In this document: piece by piece, positions 7,733 to 16,563 of the stretch
Layout: each line of letters begins with the position of its first letter
Numbering within the stretch: the stretch's first letter is position 1
Assembly (NCBI GenBank): GCA_965366625.1
Contig: CBDUGP010000044.1
Span: 1 to 64,000, forward strand
Length of the DNA: 64,000 bases
Source: JAUIJL01 sp965366625
Lineage (GTDB): Bacteria > Acidobacteriota > Thermoanaerobaculia > Multivoradales > J023
Direction: 5' to 3'
The notes under the pieces: model-generated
Seen by the model: the letters and a program-made list of their open reading frames with translations, nothing else
Database searches by the model: none
Told to the model about the DNA's origin: nothing
Translations under genes and position numbers: made by a program

Positions 7733-10700
7733 TCAGGTCGCGGCGAGGGTTCGAGCCACGCCTTGGGGGTCGTGTCGGCCTGCCAGCTCGTGGAGGGCAT
7801 AGACGGCCCAGCCTTCGTCGACAAAGCGGATCCAATCGAGGGCTTCGGCGTCGCCTTCAACCAACCCTTCGTGGGTGACCACCAGGCCACCTTGGGGGGT
7901 TCCCCACAGGTCGGCGATTTTTCGCGCCGGCTGGTCCAATCGCCACAAGGCGACTTTGCCTTCCGGTGACGCCAAGGCCAACAAATTGCCCAGCCAGGCC
8001 GCATGCCAAACAAAACCCACCTCCAGTGTATGCAAGCATTTACCGGTGTGGGCATCGGAGATGCGCACGCAGCCGTCCACTGAAACCGACAACAAACGAT
8101 CACCCGAGGCGCTCCACGCCACGGTGTGGACCCACGACTCGTGAGGTTCGAGCTGGTGGGTTTTGCGGGCTCCTTGGGCGTCCCAGATGCGCACTTGGCC
8201 GTCGGCGGTGCCGGACGCCAAGCGTCGACCGGTGGAATCCCAGGCGATGGCCAGGACCCACGCGCCGTGGCCGCCGAGGGTGTGGGTTTGCTGCCCCGAA
8301 GCCAGATGCCAGAGCTTGACCGTGCCGTCGTCGGCGCCGGAGGCCACGAATTGATCCGCCGGATCCCAGGCCAGGGCCCGAACCCAGCCGGAATGGCCTT
8401 CGAAAACTTGCTCGCATTCCCCGGTTTCCGTCTGCCAAATGCGCACCGCCCGGTCGTCGGCACCGGAGGCCAAGCGGCTGCCGTCCGGCGACCACACCAC
8501 CGCCCGAATCCAACCCGCATGACCTTCGAGCACATGCTCGACCCGGGCCTGATCCGCATCCCAAATGCGCACCGTGCGATCGTCGGCTCCCGAGGCCAAT
8601 CGACGCCCCGAAGGATCCCAAGCCACCGTGTGCACCCGGTCCTCGTGCCCTTCCAACACGCGCGAGCTACCGTCCGCCCGATTCCACACCCGGACCACCC
8701 GGCCCGACGAACCGGTGGCCAAACGGCTGCCGTCCGGCGCCCAAGCCACGGTGTTGATCCAGCCGGCAAAACCCGCCAGACGGTGGGTCGATCGTCGCTC
8801 CTCCACATCCCAAAGCCGCACGGCTCGGCTGGATGCCCCCGAAGCCAGCCGACGCCCCGATGGGCTCCACGACAGGGCCCGCACCCACCCGGAATGGCCC
8901 AGCAGCTTGCCCAACGCCCGGCCGGTATCCGCGTCCCACAGGCGAATCGAGCGATCGAAGGCGCCGGAAGCCAAGCGCTGACCGGTGGGGTGCCAGGCTA
9001 CCGCGTGCACGCCCTCGGAATGCCCCGAAAGGGTCCGGGTCGAGCGACCGGTTTTGGGATTCCAAATGCGCACGGTCCAATCGTCCGAGCCGGACGCCAA
9101 CCGATGCCCACCGGGGGACCAATCCACGGCATGCACGCCGTCGGAGTGGCCGGCGAGCACCTGGGTTGCGAGCATTTGGGTGCTCGAGCCGGACCCTGCG
9201 TCCCAAATGCGCACGGTCCAATCGTCCGAGCCGGTGGCCAAGCGATCGCTGCTCCGATCCCAGGCCACCGCGTTGATGCGGTCGGAATGGCCTTCGAGTA
9301 CTTGCAAGCAACGACCGGTTTCCGCATCCCAAATCCGGGCGCAATGGTCCTCGGAGGCGGACACCAAACGCTGACCCGCACCGTCCCAATCGAGGTCGCT
9401 GACCCCCGCCGTATGGCCTTTGAGGTGGTGCAAAAGCCGGCCGCTTTCCGCATCCCAAATGCGTACCGTGCGATCCTCGGAGCCGCTGGCAAGACGCTTG
9501 CCGTCGACATTCCAAGTCACGGCATTGACCGCACGACCGTGCCCCGACAATCGACGCAACAATCGATTGGCCACCACATTCCACACCAGAATCGCACCGT
9601 CTTCCGCGGCCGACGCCACCAGCGGCAGCTCCGGATGCCAGGCCACGTCGCAAACCCGCCAACTATGGCCGGATTGAAAGACCGGACTCACCTCGATCGC
9701 CGACGCCAGCAGATCGGCCGGCAAGCCTCGGGTGGCCAAGAACGTGGCGCCGTCGGTAGCCAAATCTTCGATCCGGGCATCGGTGAAATCCGCCCGGGCG
9801 CATCTGGCCAAGCGAAGATCGGCGCCCCGCAGATCGGCTTCCCGAAGATCCACCTCCTCGAGGGTCGTGCCCTCCAGCCCCGCGGATCGCAAGTCTGCGC
9901 CTCGCAGCCGGGCTCCGCTGAGATCGGAGCCGTCGAAACGGCAGAAGCGCAGGTCCGCGCGCTCCAACATGGTGCCGCGAAAATCCCCGGAGGCCAGATC
10001 CAACGCGCGCAAATCCATGCCGGTGAAGTCGGCTCCTTGGAGGTTCAGGGTCGCCGGCCGAACCGTGGCGAAGGCCCGAGGTAGCTCCACCGCCAGCCGC
10101 TCTTCCACTTCTTCCACCCCGGGACCCAGCAGCGGCCCCAGCCGAGACCGCGCATGGAAAGCCAAGATCAGAAGCGCGTTCTCGGAAATTCGCGGCACAT
10201 AGCTGCCGGTCAACACTCGGCCGGCGAATCGCGGAATGTCGGTGGCCTCGCGCCAACATTCGAGAAAAAAGGCGACCTCACGGGTCAACGACGGAAGATC
10301 GAGGCTTTCCCCATGGCCGCCCGCGATGCCCCGGCGCAGGGAACGGGCGAGGAAAAATTCGAGGAACGATCGGTGCACAAATCCGTACCGGGCTTTGCCG
10401 TCCCGATGTAGAAACGGCGCGCGACGCAGCGCTTGATCCACTTCAGCCGGGGTGATCGCGCCGTCGACCGCCCCGGACGCGGCTGACGTGTGCTCGTCCG
10501 ATCTAGGGTCGAGATCCTCAACGTTTTGGTCATCGTTTTGGTCATCGCTCTTGCCGTCGGCCGGGCCGGATTTCAAAATCGAAGCGAGCAGCTCGGCATG
10601 ATCCACCCGCTCGACCCCGCTCCAAATGCGACGGGCCAATTGCTCCACCAACCGCTGGCGCAAGCGGCGCCCCACCGACGACTTCTCTCCCCGGGGCCGG

Positions 10701-12490
10701 AGCCATTGATCGCAATAGGATTCGTAGAGGCCCGCCAGGCTGGCTTCCCCTCGCCCTGACTCGATTCGGGGCAAGGCCTCGATGATCATGCGCAAGAGGA
10801 ACGGCCGACCCGCCAAGCTCTTAAGGTGGTAGGAACTCCGGAGTAACTCCTTGAGGCGGTGAAAATCATCGGGAACGGCCTGGCGCAAATAGGTCTCCAC
10901 CCGCTCCCCGCTGAACTCGCATAAATATGCGATCTCAGTATCGGCCTTGGCCTTCAACTCTTCGAAAAGCGGAGTGACGCTGGTCGGTCCGTCGGAGCTG
11001 GTGCTCAACCGCCAAACTTCTTCCGGAGAGTCGCGGAAGTAGTGGGTACGGCAGGTGAGGATCACCTTCGCCCGACCCTGGGCCAGCCCCATCAAGCGGC
11101 GCAAAGCGGTGAGATGCAGACCGGTTTCCGCATGGGCCACCATTTCGCCGAAACCGTCGAGAATGAGCACCAACTGCCCTTCCTCGGACAGGCGCAGCAA
11201 AGCCCCGGAATGGGCGGAACGAATACCCAGGTGTCTAAAATGGCGGGCCAAGAGACCTTCGGGCGTGATCGATCCGCTCAAATGCTCCCGCAGATCGATT
11301 AACACCGGCAACCTCCGACCGGGCTGCCAATCGGTCGCCAACTTGGCAGCGAAGCGGCGGCAAAAGCTGGTTTTGCCGATGCCGAAATCCCCCAACAGCG
11401 CTAGAAAATTACCGTCTGACTCGAGCCAAGTGTCGACCCAAGGGGTCAACTCGCGGGTCACGACCTGCCGATCCGACGCCGACGAATCCTCGCCTCCATC
11501 GGCAGCTTGACCTTTTTCGAGCGCAAGCAGGCCCTTCTTGAGCAGGTCCTTTTCAAGCACAGCCTCTTGCTCGACATAGCGCGATTCCAGCTCCGAGCCC
11601 CGGAACGGTCGCAGCGCCACGGCCGCGGCCTCGGGCATGTCCACCAGCGAGCACAGCAGCTCGCTCTCGGTTTTCAGCTCTACGGCATGCTTCAAGGCCG
11701 AGCCGGCGAGCGAATCCGCGACCTCGGGCTCGGCGTCCATCAGACCCCGGCCGAAGACCAGAACCCCGCGACAAGGGCTTCTTGAGCCGGTTTCTTCGCC
11801 GCTGGACGAGCATTGGACGGCCTGCGCCAATCGTTGAATGGCCTCTTCCGTGGGCAGACCCTCAACACACGACACCAGCGCACGAACCACCAGCGGTCCG
11901 GCGTCGTGGGTCACCCGCAGAAGACCCGAGTCGGACGCTTCCGAGTCGGACGCTTCAGAGTCGGGCATCGCCTCGACTCGATAACCGGCCCAGCGGAAGA
12001 GTTCGGACACCGAGGCCTTCAAGGATCGAGGCTTCTGCCCAGCCGACGTGCCGCTCGAATCGACTGCGGAATCCCCACCGGCCTCCAAGCCCGACTCGGT
12101 CCAATTACTCTGGGTTCTACCGGAAGCGGCCAGGAGCTGAGGACGGATGCCCAGGCAAAGGCCGTAGAGGGTTGGATTCTTTTTTCGCAGGTCGGTCTTC
12201 AACAATCCGTCGAGACGGTCCAACGAAGCGGCAACCAAACCGGGTCCGGCGCTGTCGAGGGCCAGCAGGAAGGCTTCCGGCAGTTGGTCGATCAAGACCT
12301 CGGAATCGTCCAAACCCTGACCCTTCGGAATTCCGCCGTTCAAGCCCCTGCCGTTCAAGCCCTTATCGGTCGCCTGCGATTTGGGCCCAGCCTGCGATGT
12401 GGACGAACCGCTCGACCCGGCCGAATGGGCATGGGCCTCCAAACGATCGAGCAGACGGGTGAGGTGGGTCTCAGAAGAGCTAGATGACAA
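7733..12490 (-). CDS. NACHT NTPase with pentapeptide repeats and 14 WD40 repeats
   Basis: About 1585 residues. In order (residues counted from the upstream TTG at 12514): low-complexity N-terminus; a domain at about 168-295 resembling the Mrr restriction-endonuclease fold (LFRWAGYRVE, then RGVLVFGRGLMD) but without a clear catalytic Q-x-K; a NACHT NTPase with Walker A GDFGIGKTS (375-383), Walker B LVLILDGFGE and the NACHT-associated FVHRSFLEFFLAR (712-724); pentapeptide repeats (about 822-915); then 14 WD40 units (about 945-1540), enough for two seven-bladed propellers; and a short unique C-terminus. The start chosen is TTG at 12490, because GGAGGG lies 8 bases before it; no in-frame ATG exists near. 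STAND NTPases of this layout sense ligands and oligomerise; a defence or stress-signalling role is inferred. It follows the histidine kinase gene by 79 bases. Confidence 0.88.
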   Translation of the reverse strand: MSSSSSETHLTRLLDRLEAHAHSAGSSGSSTSQAGPKSQATDKGLNGRGLNGGIPKGQGLDDSEVLIDQLPEAFLLALDSAGPGLVAASLDRLDGLLKTDLRKKNPTLYGLCLGIRPQLLAASGRTQSNWTESGLEAGGDSAVDSSGTSAGQKPRSLKASVSELFRWAGYRVEAMPDSEASDSEASDSGLLRVTHDAGPLVVRALVSCVEGLPTEEAIQRLAQAVQCSSSGEETGSRSPCRGVLVFGRGLMDAEPEVADSLAGSALKHAVELKTESELLCSLVDMPEAAAVALRPFRGSELESRYVEQEAVLEKDLLKKGLLALEKGQAADGGEDSSASDRQVVTRELTPWVDTWLESDGNFLALLGDFGIGKTSFCRRFAAKLATDWQPGRRLPVLIDLREHLSGSITPEGLLARHFRHLGIRSAHSGALLRLSEEGQLVLILDGFGEMVAHAETGLHLTALRRLMGLAQGRAKVILTCRTHYFRDSPEEVWRLSTSSDGPTSVTPLFEELKAKADTEIAYLCEFSGERVETYLRQAVPDDFHRLKELLRSSYHLKSLAGRPFLLRMIIEALPRIESGRGEASLAGLYESYCDQWLRPRGEKSSVGRRLRQRLVEQLARRIWSGVERVDHAELLASILKSGPADGKSDDQNDDQNVEDLDPRSDEHTSAASGAVDGAITPAEVDQALRRAPFLHRDGKARYGFVHRSFLEFFLARSLRRGIAGGHGESLDLPSLTREVAFFLECWREATDIPRFAGRVLTGSYVPRISENALLILAFHARSRLGPLLGPGVEEVEERLAVELPRAFATVRPATLNLQGADFTGMDLRALDLASGDFRGTMLERADLRFCRFDGSDLSGARLRGADLRSAGLEGTTLEEVDLREADLRGADLRLARCARADFTDARIEDLATDGATFLATRGLPADLLASAIEVSPVFQSGHSWRVCDVAWHPELPLVASAAEDGAILVWNVVANRLLRRLSGHGRAVNAVTWNVDGKRLASGSEDRTVRIWDAESGRLLHHLKGHTAGVSDLDWDGAGQRLVSASEDHCARIWDAETGRCLQVLEGHSDRINAVAWDRSSDRLATGSDDWTVRIWDAGSGSSTQMLATQVLAGHSDGVHAVDWSPGGHRLASGSDDWTVRIWNPKTGRSTRTLSGHSEGVHAVAWHPTGQRLASGAFDRSIRLWDADTGRALGKLLGHSGWVRALSWSPSGRRLASGASSRAVRLWDVEERRSTHRLAGFAGWINTVAWAPDGSRLATGSSGRVVRVWNRADGSSRVLEGHEDRVHTVAWDPSGRRLASGADDRTVRIWDADQARVEHVLEGHAGWIRAVVWSPDGSRLASGADDRAVRIWQTETGECEQVFEGHSGWVRALAWDPADQFVASGADDGTVKLWHLASGQQTHTLGGHGAWVLAIAWDSTGRRLASGTADGQVRIWDAQGARKTHQLEPHESWVHTVAWSASGDRLLSVSVDGCVRISDAHTGKCLHTLEVGFVWHAAWLGNLLALASPEGKVALWRLDQPARKIADLWGTPQGGLVVTHEGLVEGDAEALDWIRFVDEGWAVYALHELAGRHDPQGVARTLAAT

Positions 12491-12569
12491 GGTGGCTTCC
12501 CTCCAAAAGGACAACCATCATATCGGATCCACATAAAGATCTATCTGAAGATAGCCGATCAATAGCGCT

Positions 12570-14237
12570 TTAGGCGATCGGCAGACGCAGCGAAAGAACC
12601 GTTTTTCCAGGCTCTGAGCGCAGGGAAATCGAGCCCCGATGGGCTTCCACCAACGCTTTGACGATCGACAAGCCCAATCCGCTTCGGCCTTGGTCGCGGC
12701 GGGTGGTGAAGAAACGATCGAAAATGCGTGACTTATTTCCCTCGCTGATCCCGGGGCCGTCATCCATCACTTCGAGGTTGGCCATTTTTCCTTCGATTCG
12801 AATCGTCAAGCGAACGCGGACGCCGCCGCCGCCGTGGTGGCGCGCGTTGTCGACCAGATTCGAGAGCATCGAATCCAGGGTTTCCGAGGCCATGGCCACT
12901 CGAAGCCCGCGTTCGAGGCCCACCGGATCTTGGTCGAGCTGCAGCCCCGCTGCCCGGAATCTCTCCACCAAAGCACCCACGACGGGTTCTACCTCGGCAG
13001 TCTCTGAGCCGGGGCGAATCATGTCCGCGCGAGCCAACTCCAGCAAACGATCCACCAGCTTCTCCAGTCGATGGGAATCCTTTTCCAACATGTCGAGGAA
13101 TCGGCGAAGCTCCTCGGGCGTCATCTCCGCCATGTGGTCGCGCAACAGCTCAACGGTTCCTTGGATTGAGGTCAGGGGGGTTTTGAGCTCGTGGGAGACG
13201 TTGGCGGCAAAATTGGAAATGTAGTCGGCTCGCGACTCCAAGGTCTGCGCCATCTCAGCCACCGCTTGAGAGATCAAAGCGACCTCCCGGGTGCCGGGAT
13301 GTTTGAGCGGCACCGCCGCCCCGCGCTCCCCCCGCTCGACCCGCTGGGCTTGGTCGATCAATCGATTCAGGGGTCGACCGAGCACCGCCGCCACCAGCCA
13401 CGAGAGGAAGGTCACGGCCATCACCAGGACCAACCCGCCGGTCAGCAGATAGCGGCGATCGCGGTAGATCGCTTGACGCACCGAAAGTGGGGTCCGGGCG
13501 GCGACCACCGCCCCGGCCACGCGACCCCTAAGCTTCAGGGGAAAGACCACCACCACCCGCCAATCCGCGTCGCGGCTGATGGATTCCGGCGGCGGCTCCG
13601 GACCCGAGGAATCTCGACGACGCAAAACGCTCGAACGGTAGCCGTCGAGCGCTGCCGCCACCTCCGGGCGATGGTTGAGGCGCAGCCCCAGCTCAATGCC
13701 GCTCGACGCCACGACCCGACCTTGAAAGTCGACGATTCTCAAACCCGCGAGCGTCGTTTTTTGGGTTTCGACCAAAACCGGCTCCAAGCGTCGACCAATC
13801 GCCCGCGCCAGGGGATCGGCCGGAGGCCCGGGCAAGGCCTCCGGGCTCGGCGGCAAAATTGGATGACGGGCCAAGTCGAGCCCAGGAATGGCCGGGCTGA
13901 GGGGCGCATGGGCCTCGGGGGGCGGGGCTTGATCCAACCGCCCATAGGTCTCGAGGTCTGTTCCCACGGACTTGGCGGCTCGTTGAAGCTCGTCGAGGTA
14001 GAGGGCACCCAACGCCGCGCTTTGCACGATCAGCTCCGACTCGGTTTGGCGGATCAGCAGACTGTCGTAGAGCTTGAAGAGGGAAACACCCGCGACCGGC
14101 AAGGCAAGGACCAGCAGATTCGACATCAGCAAAACGGTCTGCCACTTGGGTCTTCTAGGAATGGGTCTTCTAGGAATGGGTCTCTTGGGAATCGGTCTTT
14201 GGGGTAGGGTCCGTTCGGCTCGTCGTTGGGCCATCAT
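12570..14237 (-). CDS. Two-component sensor histidine kinase
   Basis: 555 residues in the inner membrane. The N-terminus has a basic tandem (P-I-P-R-R)n repeat (residues 12-31), then TM1 (about 34-52), a periplasmic sensor region (about 55-262), TM2 (about 264-287), HAMP (288-335), HisKA with FAANVSHELKTPL (His349) and HATPase_c with N-box LSNLVDNARHHG, DDGPGI and GRSGLGLSIV. All catalytic elements are intact. The start overlaps the stop of the preceding gene (ATGA at 14234-14237). Its partner is almost certainly the OmpR-type regulator at 15755-16531, from which it is separated by two membrane-protein genes in the same run. The signal sensed is unknown. Confidence 0.92.
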   Translation of the reverse strand: MMAQRRAERTLPQRPIPKRPIPRRPIPRRPKWQTVLLMSNLLVLALPVAGVSLFKLYDSLLIRQTESELIVQSAALGALYLDELQRAAKSVGTDLETYGRLDQAPPPEAHAPLSPAIPGLDLARHPILPPSPEALPGPPADPLARAIGRRLEPVLVETQKTTLAGLRIVDFQGRVVASSGIELGLRLNHRPEVAAALDGYRSSVLRRRDSSGPEPPPESISRDADWRVVVVFPLKLRGRVAGAVVAARTPLSVRQAIYRDRRYLLTGGLVLVMAVTFLSWLVAAVLGRPLNRLIDQAQRVERGERGAAVPLKHPGTREVALISQAVAEMAQTLESRADYISNFAANVSHELKTPLTSIQGTVELLRDHMAEMTPEELRRFLDMLEKDSHRLEKLVDRLLELARADMIRPGSETAEVEPVVGALVERFRAAGLQLDQDPVGLERGLRVAMASETLDSMLSNLVDNARHHGGGGVRVRLTIRIEGKMANLEVMDDGPGISEGNKSRIFDRFFTTRRDQGRSGLGLSIVKALVEAHRGSISLRSEPGKTVLSLRLPIA

Positions 14238-14686
14238 TTTTGCCGACGGGGTTTGAAGACCCGCCGACTCAGCTGCGACTCGAAGGTTCGAGTCGCCGGC
14301 AGATAAACGGGATGGGAGACGTCAATGGCCAGGCCGTCGAGTTCGGGGTAGATCTCGAACAATTCCGCCGCTAGCACCTCGGGGGACGCCAGCGCACCGA
14401 TTTGGCCACGGGCACGGATGTAGCGAATACGTTCGAGTTCGGCCCGGGGGCGGTCGGACGGGAAAACGATTTCGCCGGTTTTCCCCTTGGAAAAGCCGAA
14501 GAATCGAACTTGGGGCTCATAGGTGGGAACGCAGTACATGGCCCAGCCGAACAGACGCCAGGGGTTGATCAGATATCGCTCGACCAAAAAACCGTGGGCC
14601 ACCGGCCAAGCGGTGAAGAGCACCAGCATGACCACCAGGATGCGTCGCTTGGTTTCGACACCGAGCCGTTTGGTGGAGCTTTTCAT
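14234..14686 (-). CDS. Single-pass membrane protein, partner of HTTM protein
   Basis: 150 residues. One hydrophobic segment at about 16-36 (RRILVVMLVLFTAWPVAHGFLV) is followed by a soluble domain (YCVPTYEPQVRFFGFSKGKTGEI...). Its ATG overlaps the stop of the HTTM gene upstream and its stop overlaps the kinase start, both as ATGA, so translation of the three is coupled. I do not recognise the family; the tight pairing suggests a dedicated partner of the HTTM protein. The start at 14686 was chosen for this overlap; longer readings of the frame upstream run antisense-like through the HTTM gene. Confidence 0.75.
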   Translation of the reverse strand: MKSSTKRLGVETKRRILVVMLVLFTAWPVAHGFLVERYLINPWRLFGWAMYCVPTYEPQVRFFGFSKGKTGEIVFPSDRPRAELERIRYIRARGQIGALASPEVLAAELFEIYPELDGLAIDVSHPVYLPATRTFESQLSRRVFKPRRQK

Positions 14687-15744
14687 AGGGGCAAGAACCC
14701 CCAATTCCCAAACCCAAACTGTGGAGGAATTCGACTGGCGAAAATCGATAGGTAGATCAAAACGTAAATCGGCACGGCCCGTGGAAGGAAATTCCGCTTT
14801 GGGAACAACAACATCAAGGATACGAAAATACAGCCGAACATCCACTCCCTGGCACCCACCTCGATACAGAATAAAAAGGCGATGATCGCCGCCGTCGCCG
14901 GACCCCGGGTGCGTTGGAAAAAGAGGAAAATCGGCGCCGAGAGTTCGAAAATCCACACACTGTTGGAGATCACCACCAGGGGCCACCACGACGTGCCGAA
15001 GGGTCCCTCGCGCGGCAAAGCCCGCAGGCGCTGCCATTCCTCGGCCGGCAGAATCGCTTGAAAAAAGGCTGCGAAACGCTCGGTATGCACAATGGCCCAG
15101 GTCATGAACTCGCCGTGGAAATAGGTGCCGTATCTGAGCTTTTGAAAGCCCGTGGCGGCAAATACCACCACCGCCACCCAGCGTAAGGCCCACAACCCGA
15201 GCACCGACTCCCGGTCGTCTCCGAGATCCACCAGCTGCAAAATCGTCAAGCAGAAAACCACCAAGAAGAGGTGATTCGGCAGGTTTGGGAACAACCAAAT
15301 CAAAGCCGTGATCGCCAACATCCAGGCCAGCAGGCGGGCGAACTCCGGGCGCGATCCGAGCCGCTCCCAAACCAGGCAAGCGAGCACCCCGAGCCCCACC
15401 CACAAACCCGTGAACGAGCCCGCTTCCGCGGCCAACACCGGCTTGCCGATGGCATTCCAAGGGACTGCGACGAATAGCTCGCAGCTAACGTGTAGGAAGA
15501 AAAGCAGACGCAACAGTCCGAGCCGGTGAGCATCTTCCGGCTCGGCCGCAAGCCCAGGCCTAACCCGACGTTTCGAGATTCCCACAAACCATTGATTATA
15601 AATGATTTGAAGCAGGGACTGGGCTTGCTCCCCGCTCTTCCTCGAGAAGCGTCTCGGCTTCGCCTCACCCGGGCGGGGGCAAGCCCCGCCCCTACGCCCG
15701 GAGGTTTGCGGGCAAGGGTCGCTAAGCTCCATTTCTGGCTCCAT
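14683..15744 (-). CDS. HTTM-domain membrane protein
   Basis: Up to 353 residues with about seven to nine hydrophobic helices. The blocks FAATGFQKLRYGTYFHGEFMTWA, ISNSVWIFELSAPIFLFF and the overall pattern match HTTM proteins, the membrane family related to vitamin K-dependent gamma-carboxylase. No carboxylase activity is claimed. The start is uncertain. The ATG at 15744 gives a first 50 residues that merely translate an intergenic repeat (15580-15720); a GTG at 15585 or a later codon would give a more natural N-terminus. It lies between a response regulator and its kinase, so the two-component pair may control or be modulated by this membrane module. Confidence 0.75.
   Translation of the reverse strand: MEPEMELSDPCPQTSGRRGGACPRPGEAKPRRFSRKSGEQAQSLLQIIYNQWFVGISKRRVRPGLAAEPEDAHRLGLLRLLFFLHVSCELFVAVPWNAIGKPVLAAEAGSFTGLWVGLGVLACLVWERLGSRPEFARLLAWMLAITALIWLFPNLPNHLFLVVFCLTILQLVDLGDDRESVLGLWALRWVAVVVFAATGFQKLRYGTYFHGEFMTWAIVHTERFAAFFQAILPAEEWQRLRALPREGPFGTSWWPLVVISNSVWIFELSAPIFLFFQRTRGPATAAIIAFLFCIEVGAREWMFGCIFVSLMLLFPKRNFLPRAVPIYVLIYLSIFASRIPPQFGFGNWGFLPL
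15580..15720. repeat. Palindromic repeat R2 (copy at HTTM 5' end)
   Basis: Shares two blocks with 25086-25170. The first is ACAAACCATTGATTATAAAT (here plus strand, minus at the other locus). The second is the GC-rich piece CCCGCAAACCTCCGG...GTAGGGGCGGGGCTTGCC, on the minus strand here at about 15660-15715 and on the plus strand there. The GC-rich part contains the inverted repeat GGGCGGGG-GCAAG-CCCCGCCC. The repeat falls in the 5' end of the HTTM reading frame and has probably extended it. Confidence 0.6.
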
Positions 15745-15754
15745 AAAATCGACC

Positions 15755-16531
15755 CTAGCACGACAGGCGATAGCCCAAGCCGTGGACGGTTTCGATCGGC
15801 TCGGCACCGGCGTGGGAGAGCTTTCGACGCAGCCTTTTGACGTGGCTGTTGATGGTTCGATCACTCACCACCACGTGATCCCGATAGGCCAGCTGCATCA
15901 GCTCGTCGCGGGTGAAGACCTTGCCGGGCCGGCCCATCAACGCCTGCAGCAGGCCGAATTCCGTCACCGTGAGGGGCACGATCTCACCGTTCCACGACGC
16001 TTCGAAGCGATCGGGATCGAGGCGCAGCCCTCCATGGGCGAGCACCGCGGGGCCGCTCTCGGCATCGCTCGACGCCAGATCCCGGGCAGCCGGTTTGGTG
16101 GCCGGCGGAGCGACCCGACGCAGAACCGCCCGCACCCGGGCCACCAGCTCCCGTGGACTGAAGGGTTTGGTGACGTAATCGTCACCCCCCAACTCCAGGC
16201 CCAGCACCCGATCGATTTCATCGTTTTTGGACGACAAGAAAATGATCGGCACCCGCTCCGGCTCGCCCGCGGGCGACGGCCCCCGATACCTAATGCGTCG
16301 ACAGACTTCCGTGCCGTCCATTTCAGGCATCAGGATGTCGAGCACCAGCAGATCGGGCCGGTTCGCCTCGAAGCGATCCAAGGCATCCCGTCCGTTGACC
16401 GCTTCATCGGTCACAAAGCCCGCTTTCTGCAGGGCGAATCGAATCACCTCCCGGATATGGGGATCGTCGTCGACAATCAGGATCCGGGCCGCGCCGAGAC
16501 TCGACGTTGGAGAGCTGTGTTCATCATCCAT
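15755..16531 (-). CDS. OmpR/PhoB-family response regulator
   Basis: 258 residues: a receiver domain (about 16-135) with acidic pocket DDD (21-23), phospho-acceptor Asp65 (LLVLDILMPEMDG) and the conserved Lys in DDYVTKPFSP, then a winged-helix DNA-binding domain (about 165-257) with SDRTINSHVKRLRRKL as recognition helix and ETVHGLGYRL as wing. The start at 16531 (MDDEHSS) was chosen because it begins just ahead of the receiver domain; upstream in-frame codons are implausible. It is expected to be phosphorylated by the kinase encoded at 12570-14237. It starts 32 bases after the TPR lipoprotein gene, probably in one operon. Confidence 0.92.
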   Translation of the reverse strand: MDDEHSSPTSSLGAARILIVDDDPHIREVIRFALQKAGFVTDEAVNGRDALDRFEANRPDLLVLDILMPEMDGTEVCRRIRYRGPSPAGEPERVPIIFLSSKNDEIDRVLGLELGGDDYVTKPFSPRELVARVRAVLRRVAPPATKPAARDLASSDAESGPAVLAHGGLRLDPDRFEASWNGEIVPLTVTEFGLLQALMGRPGKVFTRDELMQLAYRDHVVVSDRTINSHVKRLRRKLSHAGAEPIETVHGLGYRLSC

Positions 16532-16563
16532 GATTCGAGATTCTACCGAAGCCGGCGCCAGGC

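Noticed and set aside
7636..8808. Second minus-strand frame through the WD40 region
   Set aside because: A frame-shifted shadow of the repeats, with Trp/Arg/Pro bias and no recognisable fold.
8126..10084. Long open frame (652 codons) antisense to the NACHT-WD40 gene
   Set aside because: Its repetitive translation mirrors the WD40 repeats on the other strand; domain logic and motifs support only the minus-strand gene.
14686..15460. Upstream extension of the 150-residue membrane protein as a 408-residue protein
   Set aside because: The extension is an out-of-frame reading of the HTTM gene; the ATGA overlap at 14683-14686 fixes the shorter form.
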